This document shows positions 41,529-53,480 of a stretch of DNA of 64,000 nt, piece after piece; the stretch's first letter is position 1; every line of letters begins with the position of its first letter. The stretch comes from Gautieria morchelliformis. Lineage: Eukaryota; Basidiomycota; Agaricomycetes; Gomphales; Gomphaceae. Position numbers and translations under genes: made by a program. The notes beneath the pieces are model-generated. The model ran no database searches, was not told the DNA's origin, and was given only the letters and a program-made list of their open reading frames with translations. Location of the stretch: the NCBI GenBank assembly GCA_015179125.1, contig WHVA01000031.1:186001-250000 (forward strand), written 5' to 3'.

Positions 41529-42547
41529 AACGCGAGGTATCATCACTAGGTTTTATTCACAAAGTACGTATCCGCTTTCACCATGTTTACGGCGAGGATA
41601 AGGCACTGTAACGTGGAGTCTACCAACTATGAGAGTCTCCCACTGGCACTAGTGACCCGCTGTGGTGGCATCGGATGCTGGCGGACAAACTGCAACGTGC
41701 GACAATCCGACCAGTGGTGGCGCCACAAAGTGTCTGGCCTTTGGCGCCATGTGCTGCCAGACAACGCCACTTCAGAATATATTTTGCGACTGAGACGATC
41801 GTCGGTCTCAAGATATTTGTACACATCATCAAAAAGTCTGGCCCGACGTCACGAGGATTCTGAGATGACCTATGTTCAACAACTAATATGAGGTGTGTTG
41901 GTAATTGCCAACGTACGTCTGCCAGTCGACCAGCAGCCAGGTGGGTTTGTCGTCCACTTGAAGCTCTCGTTGGCCGTACTTCGCCGAACATAGATCGAGG
42001 GAGGGGCTGATGAGGAAGGATAGTCCCGCTTGGGTCAGAAGGGCCGGGAAATAATGAATAGGCACTGCGAGCAAGTGCGAGGTGCAAGGCGTTTCCCGGT
42101 GTGGATTCAGACATTGGACTGCGACGCCGTCAGATGTCCTGATCAGCACAGGATGATGAAAAGTGCCCGTCACACGCACTGATGTGAGATATCGTTGCTG
42201 ACCAACATTGGGCTTCTGATGATGAGTACACACGATGAGTACACGCGAAATGTGAAAACTCAACGCCTCAGGCTGATCATTCTGTCGGCCAAACTCTGCG
42301 AGAATATTTTCTATCAAGAGCTGTAGACTCAGCATGGTTTCAGATAAGAGATAAGATTCGGGGTGATGTAGAGACTTCGAGGCGAGACAATAACGCAATC
42401 CCAGGAACCTGAGAGTTGAAACGGAAGGCCCTGCGACAGGCCATACCACGAGGACTAGCATTCAAATTTGGTAGTGTTCAGAAGATAGGCCACCGTCGAC
42501 GCCCAAATCACTCTCAGCTTTCATTACCATATTGACCATCCCCGCAT
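41529..42547. other. Unrecognised region with a dispersed repeat
   Basis: A minus-strand frame (41883-42461) is open for 192 codons but shows no motif. 42108-42260 is similar to 53338-53480 (shared words: GTCAGATGTCCTG, CACACGCACTGA, GACCAACATT, TGAGTACACGC), so this is part of an older dispersed sequence. It is the target of the LINE. Confidence 0.5.
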
Positions 42548-43061
42548 GAGGAGCCCATCCTTTTTTTTTTTTTTTTTTATGTCATTTTAATCGACCCCAG
42601 GCTAGGCCTATGTTGGTCGCTACACGCGTTGTACTAATAATTGGGTGGGCCTTCCCTCTCACTCCCTAGGGCTCCCATCCCTCTGCGTCCTCGAGCGGGC
42701 GAGTGCACTGACGACGAGCTCCCTGCCCCCCACCAGCCCGACTCCTTGAGCCGTTTCTCACCCCACCCTTTTGAGGTAAGTACTCCCGTTCCCCTGTTGG
42801 TTGTTCTAGTGTGTGGGTGGTCTGGCTTTCTAAGTGCTCGGCTGCCGGGGCGGACTGGCACGACGTGTGGGAGCGCCGCAGTCGAAGGTAAAAAGGGGTC
42901 CACGGACTTCTTCTTGGTCTTGCTGCGACGAGTCGGTACGCGTCGCTGCGCGAGCGGTGTGAGTGGGGTGTTTTGAGGGTTTTGGTCGCGCGATGGCGCA
43001 ACGATGTTGTCCGTCGTCTTGTATTCTAGCGTCCCTGTCGAGCTAGTTATCTTATACTTTT

Positions 43062-46000
43062 TTAAGTGAGTGACGGGGAGACATCACCGAACGCCGATTT
43101 CAGCCTGCCTGTCGCCGCTACGTATCCCAGTAGTGTCTCCATCGAGTTCTTTGCACCCAGGAGCTCCTTGATGGACCCTGACTTTCTGCCCAGCTTCCGT
43201 CTCACCCTGTGTCTTGCGTGCTCGTGCGCTCTACATTCGAAGAGGAAGTGGTGGACCGTCTCGTCGGCCCTGTGGCACGCCGGGCACAGCGGGGATGGCA
43301 CCTGCTTGACCCGATGGAGGTGTTTGTTGAGCGGGGCGTGGCCTGTGCGTAACTGCGTGATCAGACTGTTCTGCGCTCGAGTGAGGCCCGCCGTGTCTCG
43401 GAGGTAGGTACGTGAGGGAAGGCTGTCGTCGATTCTTGCCATCCTCCCGTACCGGGGTGACGCTTTCCATCGCTCTCTCCAACTGTGCCTGTTGCCTGTC
43501 TTGAACTCCTGCCTCGCGGCAGCCAGACTGCGTGGGAGAGCATCAGCCACTAAGAAGGGCGGGAGCGTACTTATCTGACTGCTCTCTCCAGCTGCTGTCT
43601 CTTTTGCTGCCGTGTCCGCAGCCTCATTGCCTTCCACGTCGTCGTGACCTGAGATCCACGTGATCTTGATGCGCACGTTGCGTCTCCTTGAGGGCGTTGC
43701 CATCCTGTTGGCCATGTCGTGGATGCTTCCTAGAATGTGTTGCGCTGGCTTGGGCTTGACGTTACCTACTGCCAGTATCACTCCCTGGTTATCAAGGAGT
43801 ATGCATGCCATTCTGACGCCCTTTTCTCGACTTAACAGCTCCAGCGCCAGGATGACGCCCACCGCCTCCGCCTCATACGTGCTGTGGTCCGCGAGTGGGC
43901 CCAGGTGGTATTGTAACGTGGCTGCCTTTCTCCCTGCCCTATACAGTATCGCCGCCGCCCCCGCATTGCCCTCTAGTCCTGGCCCGTCAGCGTAGACCTT
44001 GGCATCCGCCATGTTCTGAGCGTCCGCTTCCCTAGATTCCGCCCTCGACTCCGCTATCTCCGTGACAAACAGCCTGGGAGCATCGGGAGCATGGATGAAG
44101 GGCTGGATGACTTCGAGGGAGTCCGGGTCGAGGCTGAAGCGGTGGAGGATCCTGTGTAGTGGTGCCGGGTGCTTTTTTACTAGGCGGCGGGTGCAGGAGC
44201 GAGCTGGCCGGTGTAGCGGGTGGGACTTGGGGAGGGTTGCAATGCAGCTGGCTGCCTTGTAGCAGATGCCTAGGAGAAGGAGCTCTATCGGCTGGATGTT
44301 GGCGAGGATCTCCAGGACGTCGCTCGCGGTCGTGCGCATCGCTCCAGTGATAGCGATGGTAGCCATGCGCTGCACAGATGTTAGCTTACGCACCACGCTC
44401 ACAGACCCTGTCGCTCTCCCCTCCCCTCGGTTCTTTTGCACCGGCGTGTACCAGACATCCGCAGTGTACGTGAATTTGGGTATCGCCACTGCGCTGTATA
44501 GTTGCCTCATGTACCTCATGTACGTTGCACGCACCCCTGTGGAGGGTTTAGTTAGTCTGCGAGAGCCAGTAACGTCCACTTAGCCGCTTTCGCCACTGCC
44601 TTCTCAGCCTGATCTTTCCATCGCAATTCCTCATCCAAGAAGACCCCTAGGAACTTGTGTGCCGATGTTGGCTGGACGACGGTGTCCTCGTACATGAAGT
44701 CGGGCCTTATGTCTTGCTTGGTTTTGCCCGGCCTCGCAGGGTCTTCCATCCGGCGTCTCGAGAACCCCACTATCGTGGACTTGGATTTTTCAAATCTGGA
44801 GTGGTGGGTCAGTGTCCACTCTTTCGCCCCCCCCCCCTCCTTGAGCAGCATCTCCCTCAGCCCCTCATACGCTTCCTCGTAGGTGTCGCCTTCTGAGTAG
44901 AGGTTGGCATCATCGACGTACGCCACCGCGGCCTGCCCCTTTCCGTTAGCGATATCTATGAGGTCAGCGTTGTAATAGAGGTAAAGAATCATAGAGAGCG
45001 GGTCCCCCTGCCCGATCCCGTTGTCTATGTGTACCCAGTCTGAGAGGTGATCGTCGAACTTGATCCTGGTGCGTCGGCCGGCCAGCATCCGTCCCACGAA
45101 GTTCACGAACTCCTCTGGCACTCTTCTCTTCCTCATGTTGTGCAGGAGCCGATCCGTTACCGCGTTCGGGAACGCTCCCTCAATGTCGAGGAAAAGCATT
45201 ACCGCTACCTTCTTTCTCCTCCACGCTCCTTTGATCCTGTTGACTATGAGGTGGAGGGAGTCGGTGGTCGTCCTGCCGGGCCTTCCGCCGAAGTGATTGG
45301 CTGGCAAGAGATTGTGCTTCTCGGTAAGGTAAACCAGGTCTTCTGCGACTATCGCCGCTAACAGCTTTCCTATAGTGTTGAGTAGGGCTATGGGGCGGTA
45401 AGATTTCGGAGCATCGTAGCGGGCCTTGCCCGGTTTCCGTAGCACCACTGTAATCCAGGATCTCCAGCTATCACTGTAGGTTTTCAGCGTGAAGGTAGCA
45501 CGAAAGATATAAAGGAGGTGCTCAGCGATCAAATCTACCGCCTCCTTCAGTACTATGTTTGGGATCCCATCGTCGCCTGGGGCCTTATGCGGCTTCAGTT
45601 TATTGATTTGGCGCCTGATCTGGTCCTCATGAAGCTGGAAGCTGTGGCGGACGTGCTTTGGGTAACGATAGTCTGTCGGTACCTGTGATTCGGCGGGCTT
45701 GGGCGGGAAGAATGCCGCTGCCAGGGCTAGGCTCTTCTCTTTGTTGGTTTCTGCCGTTTGCACGGCGCTGCTACTTGTAGTGACGGGATTCGAGACTTGC
45801 CGCCGTCCGAGGCCGGATTGGACAGATACTTGTTTGCAGACCACAGGAGCCCTTCATTGAGATCTTCCAAGTAATCGGCCCAGTGCTGCGCCTTTGCCCT
45901 GCCGATCGCTTTGCTGTACTTTTCGTTGACGTCCTTGAGTTCTGCGTGGGTGTGGTGGTCAGCTATCGCGCGGTGGAGGTAAGATTTGTGGTTCAGCCTA

Positions 46001-47019
46001 TTCTTTGTTTTCTTAAGCTCCGACAACTCCCTGGTCCACCATCTGCGCGAGTGCGGGACCGGCTTTGACATCGGCACCACAATGTCGATGGTGTCTTGGA
46101 TGGTGCTCGTCAGCGCATTGACTGCTCTGACGAACTTGGCCTCGGTGCCGAGTTCCCTCGCATCCCGAACCACCTCCAGCTGCTCTGCCAGCTGCTCCCG
46201 AAAGTGGTCCCAGTCGACCATTCTGAAATTTCGGAACGGCTCCGGCTCTTTAACCTCCACCCTAATATCCAGTGTTGTGAGGATAGGGATGTGGTCGGTC
46301 CCTGGGCCGCGCCTTCTCGGGTCGGTGTCGCAAGTGATGATGGAGCCGGCAACGTTGTCCGTGCAGAACACATTGTCGACCCTGGTCCAATTCTTGGTCG
46401 ACACCGATTGCAGAGTGGGCGTTCGCTTCGGGAGAGCCATCACCATGTTGTACTCTGCTAGCAGCGATAGCAACTCCTCTGCGTCTCTAGTGGCCTCAGC
46501 GGTGAACAGATGATGATTCCTTTCCTCATCTCACATAGGGTGGTGGCGATTAAAGTCGCCGCACCAGACCATGGAGTCTGTTTCCTGCTGGATGATGTTG
46601 CCTCGCTCTAGTTCTATGAAGTTCTCAATAGCCTGCAGTGACTCCGAGTGTTCGCAGTCGTTATAGATGTTGAAGATCGTAGTCTTGCCCTGTGGATGTT
46701 TGAGCTGCACCACCACCACGTCGTTCATCCCCTGGAGCGACATCTGCGACCTCGTGTTGGTATCCAGCGCGGCATTGACCAGGACAACTGTTCTCTTTAC
46801 GGTGGTGTTAGTCAAATGAGAAGTGCGGTATAGGACGCGCCAGTTGTGGTTGGCCTTCGTGTTCCCTAGCGTATCAATGTACAGCTCTTGTAGTAGTACT
46901 AGGTCCCACTCTTTATGTATCGCGGAGTTGATGAGGTCGTATTGCGCCTTGTCCGATTTATTGAGGTTTTGTTGAAATATTCTCAGTCTCGTTGGTGTAG
47001 GTCCTGTTGTGTAGGACAT
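43062..47019 (-). pseudogene. LINE ORF2: endonuclease, reverse transcriptase, RNase H
   Basis: Starts ATG 47017-47019 (MSYTTGPTPTRLRIFQQN), overlapping the ORF1 stop by a base or so. AP-like endonuclease: FQQNLNKS, LLQELYID, VWCGDFNRHHP, TDHIPILTTL. RT: HKAPGDDGIPN, FLDIEGAFPN, GIGQGDPLSMILY, catalytic AYVDDANLYS. RNase H: VYADGPGLEGNAGAAAIL, STYEAEAVGVILAL, WISGHDDVEGNEAAD. C-terminal CCHC (CPACHRADETVHHFLFEC). Lesions: TGA at 46531-46533 (after HHPM, Trp expected), frame changes near 45780 and 44575. Confidence 0.93.
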
Positions 47020-48873
47020 CAGTATTGCTCTGGTAGGGGCGGCTCACCTTCTCTGCCTGTGTCGCCCCACCGCTCGGTGGGGCCCTGGTTAAGGCCAACA
47101 GGGGGGGGGAGCGCAGCACCCTCGTTGACGGGATCCTGCTGGGGCACCGGCCGCAGCTGCCGTCCCGTCGAGCCCTGCCCATATGGGAGCGTCGTCTGCC
47201 TGTACTTGCCTCTCCGTCGTGCTACTACCTCCCATCCCGTGTCCTGCTGTGGTGCAAATGTCGGGAAGGTGGGTATCGGGATAGGGGGGGGGATCTTTGG
47301 CGGTTGAGATACATGGGTCCATGCCTCCTCAGTGGGGAAATAGGGCATCTGGTTCTCAAGGAGTCTAGTGTCTAGCTCGACGCACTTACTCTGAAATACC
47401 GGACATGTTCTGGCCCAGCTGGCGTGTTCCGCAGATTTGCATGAGACGCAGTACAGCCTCGTTTGGTCGCAAGCGGCCGTCCTGTGGCGTCCTCCGCAGG
47501 TGCCGCACATGTCGTGTCCTTGCGGGCAGGCATAGGACATGGGCTCCTTCTTGCACTTCTCGGCATAAACGCGCTTCTGACACACGATCAGTCCATCCGT
47601 CAGTATCTTGTTGGCTACCTCGGGCGTGGTGAAGGTGATGAGGGCGTGGCCACAGGTCTGGTTCGCTGCCCTGCGCTGTCTGGGCTTGATCCATCTTGCC
47701 TTATCGATCGCGCCATGCGACAGGCGGTTGACTTTCTCCATCTCCCTCAGCTCCTCCTCGCGCTCCGGTATGAAGTGGAGTGGGACGAATTGTAGTACTA
47801 GCGAGAATAGCCGCGCCTTCATCCTCGCGTCTGGCGCAAGTGCCTCTGTGAATCGCACTCTGCGCTCAGCTCCATTGAGCCACCTCGCCGCCGCTTCGTC
47901 ATTGAGTTCGAATAGTACCCCTCCATTCGTGAGTCTCCTCGTGCTAACAACAGTGCGGACCCCTTCCGTGTCCATAGCGCTGATGATTTCGTTCGCCCGG
48001 GTCATCAGGTCGGCGTTGTCCATTTCTGCCAGTATGCGCTCCCCCAGGGCCGCAGCATCCACCAGGACTTGTCTCTGCTTTATTCCTTCCCTCGCCCGGA
48101 CCCTGGCATTGAGGGTGGGTGCGCTGGCCGGTGCTCGTTGCGTGATGTCCGCCACCTTCACCATCGCGTCTCGATATGAGGTGCTGGTTTCGTTGATCTG
48201 AGTTGCTGAGGAGGCGACCGTGTTCGACGCCGTCTGCATCGCCTTCACTACCGTCGCCGCGTCCTCGGCGATCTGGCGGGATAGCTTGGCTGTGGCACCC
48301 GCAGCTGCCGTGGCTTTGTCGAGCATTTCTGTGGCCTCCGCCACTTTGATTGAGAGAGCGTTTCCTTCCGCTGCAAGACTCTCTTTTACTCGGCACATAA
48401 CTCTCTCGTATCTCGTGTCGTCCTCGATGCTTTCCATCACGAATGCGATGGATCGCAGCGCGTTGACAGCCTGCCGCGACACTCCTTTGTATTGTGTCAC
48501 TTGCAGTATGGCGGTGGACAGCGTGTCGGTCGTCCAAGATGCGCCCGGAACTGTCAGCAAGGTAAATCTTACCTTCATCGGAATCCCTGATCTCCTGTCC
48601 CGGTAAGTCTCTTATCTCCTCCCTGGTGAGGCACTCCGGGTCCTGCGCTGCACCTCTTGTGGCTGGCCGTCCCGTCTGCACCCTCTTTTCTCCCGGGACC
48701 TCGACTCGCTTCGTCTGCTCTGGCTGTTTCTCCTTCGTTGTGCTGATTGTTGTTCTGGGCTGGATTCGGCCTTGGGTGTCTAGCTTCGCTTGTGCCATGG
48801 TCGTAGGCGCTGGTGCCCGTCGCGTGGGCGTGTTTCTGCCCCTCGCACCGCTCGTCGACGCGTCGTTCGACAT
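47019..48873 (-). pseudogene. LINE ORF1, gag-like zinc-knuckle protein
   Basis: ATG 48871-48873 (MSNDASTSGARGRNTP). A basic disordered N-terminus runs to about 48590, where the frame changes to one containing ASWTTDTLSTAILQVTQYKG, a helical region (KLSRQIAEDAATVVKAM) and the knuckles CGTCGGRHRTAAC and CVSCKSAEHASWARTCP. The frame change at 48580-48590 is a single lesion. ORF1 binds the element RNA in this class of LINEs. Confidence 0.88.
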
Positions 48874-49021
48874 CAGCGCGAGGGTTGGTGGGTGTTATGT
48901 ATGTAAAGAGTGATTTTTGAGCGTAGCTAAGGCGGTAGTTATGGCAGAAAAGTAGGAACTCTAAGTTGCGGTCCGTGGGTGGTGGTGGTCGGAGTGCAAA
49001 AGGTTCCCGAGGAGCCCACCC

Positions 49022-49191
49022 TGCACAGCATCGTCCACTTCAAATTCGCCACCGGTGGTCTCTATCCCAAGGGCTGCTATGATGAGACCGGTAACGTACT
49101 GCTCCCGCGTGGGTCATTCACCGACGAGGCTGATCCTGCCACATTCATTCTCAAGTACAGTTGTAACTGGGGAGGGAGATGTTTCGGCTGA
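49022..49191 (+). pseudogene. Host ORF fragment at the LINE insertion, unrecognised
   Basis: Plus-strand frame from the target duplication: LHSIVHFKFATGGLYPKG, CYDETGNVLLPRGSF, PATFILKYSCNW and a stop at 49191. Codon use looks coding, but I do not know the family. The 5' side was separated by the LINE and is not evident at 42.5 kb. Confidence 0.35.
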
Positions 49192-49699
49192 GGTGGGGGT
49201 GGTGGGATTGAAACCTGAAAAACTATGCCTAAACAAGCAGTCAATGAGGGAGATTCAAGAATGAGTGAGTGAAACGCACGTCTCTCTGAATATCGTCTAA
49301 AATATTTGGCTGCAGAGACATATCCATGTATACTGACGCAACTATCCAACATAATCCATCCTTAACGACATCCAGAAGCCTAGGCGTGCCATCCCCCTGC
49401 TCAAAGACGACGGGGCTCACAGACGTTTGACTCCTTGCCAACGCTCCTTGGAATTCTCTCGACCACCTGACGGAGCTTCCTGGGCCAAAGAAAGGATATC
49501 TTGGCATTCTGATGCATATAGGAGCGATTTACGGGACTGAACGAGGGCTCGGGGACGAGACTCTGGTGGGGTGGACAAGACCAGCATAGGACGGATCGAC
49601 GGGGTTGAAGGTGCTGGTCTACAAAATGAAGTAGACAGATAGCCTACGGAATACGGGGAACAGAGACTCACGTTGGATGGAGTGTTTGGAGTGACTGGT

Positions 49700-50170
49700 G
49701 GCGGGGGTGTTTGTGAACGCGTCCCAACGGTGAAACCCAAATTCCTTCTTAAGTATTTGTGCTGACTCACTTCCAAGCCTTTTGGCATCAGATCCGCCTG
49801 GTTTTCCTTCGACCTGACATAAGTGAGTGATGCTTCGTTAGAGGCCACTTTTTCGCGGATAAAATGGTAAGCAACGTTTATATGCTTCGTCCTTGTGTGG
49901 TATGTGGCATCTTGGGAAAGTGTGATGGCGCTGAGGTTATCGCACTGGATGGATGTTGGATCGGCTTGGTTAATCCCGAGTTCCTGGATGGCGCGGCAAA
50001 GCCAAATCAATTCTTTAGCGCCTTCGGTGAGTGCGATATACTCGGCTTCGGTTGTTGAAACGTTGAGAGTGAGACCGTCCTCTGTTTTTTGGAGTCCGGC
50101 ACGCGATGGCGCCCTGTGCGTCGGTTTGCGTAGTCAGCATCTACAAATAGTTGTAGATTGATACCATTTC
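49700..50170 (-). pseudogene. Copia-3 RNase H fragment
   Basis: LQLFVDADYANR, STTEAEYIALTEGAKELIWL, SIQCDNLSAITLSQD, TRTKHINVAYHFIREK and the end block ENQADLMPKGLEVSQHKYLR are diagnostic of copia RNase H. A frame change lies in the region 50080-50130. Neither LTR nor the rest of pol is visible; the fragment is cut at about 50170. Confidence 0.88.
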
Positions 50171-50417
50171 CCGTCTAAAAATAATTCCACCGTAACTGAT
50201 GTATTTACATAAATAAAAGCGGCACTCCGGCATGCTGACATAAGCCGATGACGCGAACAAAGGTACAGAGTGGTGAAAGGAGCGCAGTAAAAGAGGATCC
50301 TCGTTCTTTACAAGACAAAGGTTACAATTATAATTAGACTAGCTACCCATGTATTTAAGCTAGCGACTTGCGTCGCTGGACATCATCGAATCGACAACCT
50401 AACGCACCTTACTCATA

Positions 50418-51251
50418 GTGACCTACATAAGTACTATTCCTTCCATAGAGGGCGTCCACATACACCCACTGACGTGGTACTTCTTGTTCACGCTCACCCG
50501 AACATCTGAGGTAAGAACTGGCAGTCCCATGTATCCGTCTACTATCTTTTTTACTCACTCGTCGCCACGGACTTCTCAGACGAGTATTCACCACCCGTTC
50601 GCGCAGGACGCATGGGCCGGACCGTCCCGCCATGCGCATGTGCCACAGCCCCCATCTCTCACCCTCACCTACACCCTCAATTCCACAAATGATCGCAGAC
50701 GGGCGATCAGCCCCAGCCCTCCCAGGCTGAACAACGGTGGCGTACGGGCTGACGAGGATATCGTCCTCGACGAGGACGCGGCAGTCAGCGAACGCGGCGT
50801 CTCCGCGCAGGGGCCACAGCACTACCTGGCTGGGCCACCCCACCTGCGTGCGGCGCAACCTCCAAGCGACCGCTACATCAAAAAGTCAAAAGGGGCATAC
50901 CGAGGCCCACGGACGCAGACCGATTTTTACGCGGCGGAGGATATCGCGTCCGACGAAGTTAGGTCGGACGAGGTCATCTCTGGCGATGACGTCGCCAACG
51001 AGAGCGTCCCGGGTAAGATCGTCCACGACGAGGTGGCCTATGATTCGGACTCCTCAGACGGGGGGTACGGCGTGCCGCAGACGCCACCCCACCACACACG
51101 GGCTGGCCCCTCCCGTCGCACGCAGGCGCCTCAGCCTGCGCCTTCCACCTGCATGCGTGTGCACAAGCCGCAAAAGAAGGCTGGATCTAACAAGGAGCAC
51201 AGACGCGCCACAGCCACCTTCCCATCCGTACTGCAGCGTGGCGACCCGTGA
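50418..51251 (+). CDS. Disordered ORF, 277 aa, unrecognised
   Basis: Open from about 50418 to a stop at 51251, rich in Pro, Ser, Arg and acidic residues. Contains DAWAGPSRHAHVPQPPS and a similar later segment (TRAGPSRRTQAPQPAPS), so it has an internal repeat. An acidic middle part (DEDIVLDEDAAVSE, SDEVISGDDVANE) separates them. A relative lies inverted at 51353-51793. No domain is known to me; the coding status rests on length and on the conserved relative. Confidence 0.4.
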   Translation: MTYISTIPSIEGVHIHPLTWYFLFTLTRTSEVRTGSPMYPSTIFFTHSSPRTSQTSIHHPFAQDAWAGPSRHAHVPQPPSLTLTYTLNSTNDRRRAISPSPPRLNNGGVRADEDIVLDEDAAVSERGVSAQGPQHYLAGPPHLRAAQPPSDRYIKKSKGAYRGPRTQTDFYAAEDIASDEVRSDEVISGDDVANESVPGKIVHDEVAYDSDSSDGGYGVPQTPPHHTRAGPSRRTQAPQPAPSTCMRVHKPQKKAGSNKEHRRATATFPSVLQRGDP

Positions 51252-51352
51252 ACCGTGTAAGCATGCAGAGCGGAGGGCCTACTATGTTGGATCTGTACTA
51301 CTGTAAGCTCAGACGTTCGGGTGAGCGTGAACGACTGTTGTTATTACCTGTG

Positions 51353-51793
51353 CTACTGTAAGCTGACGCCACTGTTGGTCAGCCTGGGATGGCTGGGGCT
51401 GATTTCCCGCCTGCGATCACTTGTGGAACTAAGGGTGTGGGTGAGGGTGAAGGATGGGGCTTGTGGTATATGCGCTTGGCGGGACGGTCCGGCCCATGCT
51501 TCCTGCGGGAACGAGTGGTGATAGATACCTTGCTGACCCTCGTCTGAATAGTCGACTGAAAAGACCGTGTCGTCCGACTCGGAGTCCTCACCGTCCACCT
51601 TTCGGAAATGTTCGTCGCGGACGCGCTGTGGCGTGAATTTACCCATTCCGCGCCCGAGATCCTCGGTGGCTAGAGCTGCACCCTGTTGGGGCTGCGATTT
51701 GTTCCACAATATGGGCTTTCGCCACAGCAACTGCATCCCTCTGGGTTTAGAGCTGCCTGGGTCGTCAAGACCCTGCTTGAGCGGGGCTTTCAT
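51353..51793 (-). CDS. Inverted relative of the disordered ORF
   Basis: Minus-strand frame of 146 codons. It matches the plus ORF over EAWAGPSRQAHIPQAPSFTL, STSDRRREISPSHPRL (plus ORF: DAWAGPSRHAHVPQPPSLTL, STNDRRRAISPSPPRL). The two genes point towards each other with about 100 bp between. Further upstream (51800-52000, minus) another open stretch with RYGYSHLRDIFYSYIF may be an earlier exon of the same gene. Confidence 0.4.
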   Translation of the reverse strand: MKAPLKQGLDDPGSSKPRGMQLLWRKPILWNKSQPQQGAALATEDLGRGMGKFTPQRVRDEHFRKVDGEDSESDDTVFSVDYSDEGQQGIYHHSFPQEAWAGPSRQAHIPQAPSFTLTHTLSSTSDRRREISPSHPRLTNSGVSLQ

Positions 51794-52068
51794 GTCCGGT
51801 GCAATCGTCGGTTTAGGGCGACTACCCAGCGATTATTTTCAAGGCGCACGCCGATCGCTTTGAATATATAACTGTAGAAGATATCGCGAAGGTGGGAATA
51901 CCCATACCTTATTAGCAAAGAGATTTGAGATCGTTTTCCCCAGGAAGGCGCTTTTGACGAGGCTGTGAAAGGCGGCGCACAGGGATCACCAATCCATTTC
52001 AAGGCTGAAGATCCAGATTGTATGAGATCCCGACGGTTGGCTGATATATGCAGTCTGCTTGTATCGTT

Positions 52069-53244
52069 TTGTCGAACTCATTGTTCCCACTGTAACCGGG
52101 GTCCTGAAGAGCATAAGTAAATTTGGGTGAGTCAGCCGATTGATTTGCACCCTGTACATGTTTCACTCACTGTTTTCACTTAAGCCGATCCCCCCTGATC
52201 CAGATCCTCGTAACTTCTTTACGTATTCAAATGTGGCTCCCAGTTCTTGTTTTTTTTATCCTGTATCTATCCAGGTGTCAAGTGGCTGATTGATCGTTTC
52301 ACCTTGCAGTTCTAGCGTTCAACGCGTCGTCGTAACTTCTTCTGCGGCAGCCATCATCTGACGCGTGGAGCATCAGCTAGACGACCCTTTCCGAAAAGGA
52401 TTGGCGAATTTTTGGCCCAAGAAGCGAAGATCAAGGGGAAAGACGCCACCAATATTTACAAGTACCGCGCGAGCAAGACGCTCGCCGAAAGAGGTGAATC
52501 AAACCTGGTTGGTTGGCAACCCCCCTTACTTAGAAGAGCTCCGCCTGTAGCTGCGTGGGAGTTTGTGGCAAAGAACAAGAGCGAGATACATTGGGACCTC
52601 GCGGTCCTTAATCCTCCTATGGTAGGAGACTTCAATTCACACGCCATATCCGGATAATAAATAATAACATTTTGTGTCACTGTCTCTAGGTCTGGGGGGT
52701 ATGCGTTATTTCTGTACAGATGTATTATCCCTCGTTAACTTGTACCCCGTTATCGTCGTGCTATCTGACAGCCTACGATCCACGAGATACCGAACGCGTC
52801 CTCACTCAACACACCCCTTCTAGAGATCTATGTCATGGTCAAAGGGACATCGCCTCCATGCGGGGGGGAACTGGGTTGACGATCGAGACGTCGCAACGGC
52901 CCACGTGAATGCAATAGTCACCGGGGCGGCTGGAGGTGAACGCTTTATAGTTGCATTAGGTATGTTCTCGCGTCTATTACAACAAAAAAAGCTTACCTGT
53001 CTGTCATCTATGCCCGTATACCAACCAGGGGATTATCGATGCAATCCACGGCGGAACGGCCTCAGACGCGGTGCTGTCTGCTCTTCCTAAAGGAACTCCC
53101 GGCGCGCGGAAGGACGGAGTATACCCTGTGTTGCTTCATACCACGAAAGCTCGCACAGTGTTGGGGACGACGTTCCGGGAGCTCAGCGAAACCGCCCAGG
53201 ACACGGCCAGGAGCTTGCTGGCCAATGAGAGGGTTTTCGGATAG
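52069..53244 (+). pseudogene. NAD(P)-dependent epimerase/reductase (extended SDR), N-terminally truncated
   Basis: Exons in order: VELIVPTVTGVLKSISKFG; SSVQRVVVTSSAAAI then a stop; the catalytic YRASKTLAER (Y-x-x-x-K) at about 52465; after an intron (52491-52548) AAWEFVAKNKSEIHWDLAVL; GGNWVDDRDVATAHVNAIVT and GGERFIVALG; a final exon (from about 53030) with DAIHGGTASDAVLSALPKGT to LLANERVFG and stop. These are the landmarks of the Gre2/dihydroflavonol-reductase-like family. The Rossmann start (GxxGxxG) is missing and a TGA/TAG lies in the second piece, so it is a pseudogene. Confidence 0.8.
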
Positions 53245-53337
53245 TGAAGCTTAGATGATGCGGGCTTCATTGTTGACGAGAGACGCAATATCCCGGCGCC
53301 AGTATCGTACGTAGGACTAGAACGTTTCTATGAATAA

Positions 53338-53480
53338 GGATTGGATTGCGACGCTGTCAGATGTCCTGGTCAGCACGGTAAGATAGTGAAACACGCCCAC
53401 CACACGCACTGACTTGAGATGATCGTCGCAGACCAACATTTGAGTTTCTCACTATGAGTACACGCCTCATATCGCTGGCT
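53338..53480. repeat. Dispersed repeat, second copy of 42108-42260
   Basis: Shares runs such as CTGTCAGATGTCCTG, CACACGCACTGA and GAGTACACGC with 42108-42260, same orientation. No coding signal. Confidence 0.6.

Larger units (their letters stand above)
42561..49008 (-). mobile_element. Full-length Tad-like LINE (non-LTR retrotransposon)
   Basis: 6.45 kb with a poly-A tail (T18 on plus at 42561-42578) and a 13-bp target duplication, GAGGAGCCCATCC (42548-42560) / GAGGAGCCCACCC (49009-49021), one mismatch. ORF1 has a gag-like zinc-knuckle protein, ORF2 endonuclease, RT and RNase H. RNase H plus the two-ORF layout fits the fungal Tad clade. The copy is almost intact but has one stop and about three frameshifts. 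Confidence 0.93.

Noticed and set aside
48560..48590. 22-nt mini-intron (GTAAG...CTGACAG) in LINE ORF1
   Set aside because: It has splice-like words but is far below the workable intron length; a simple frameshift is more likely.
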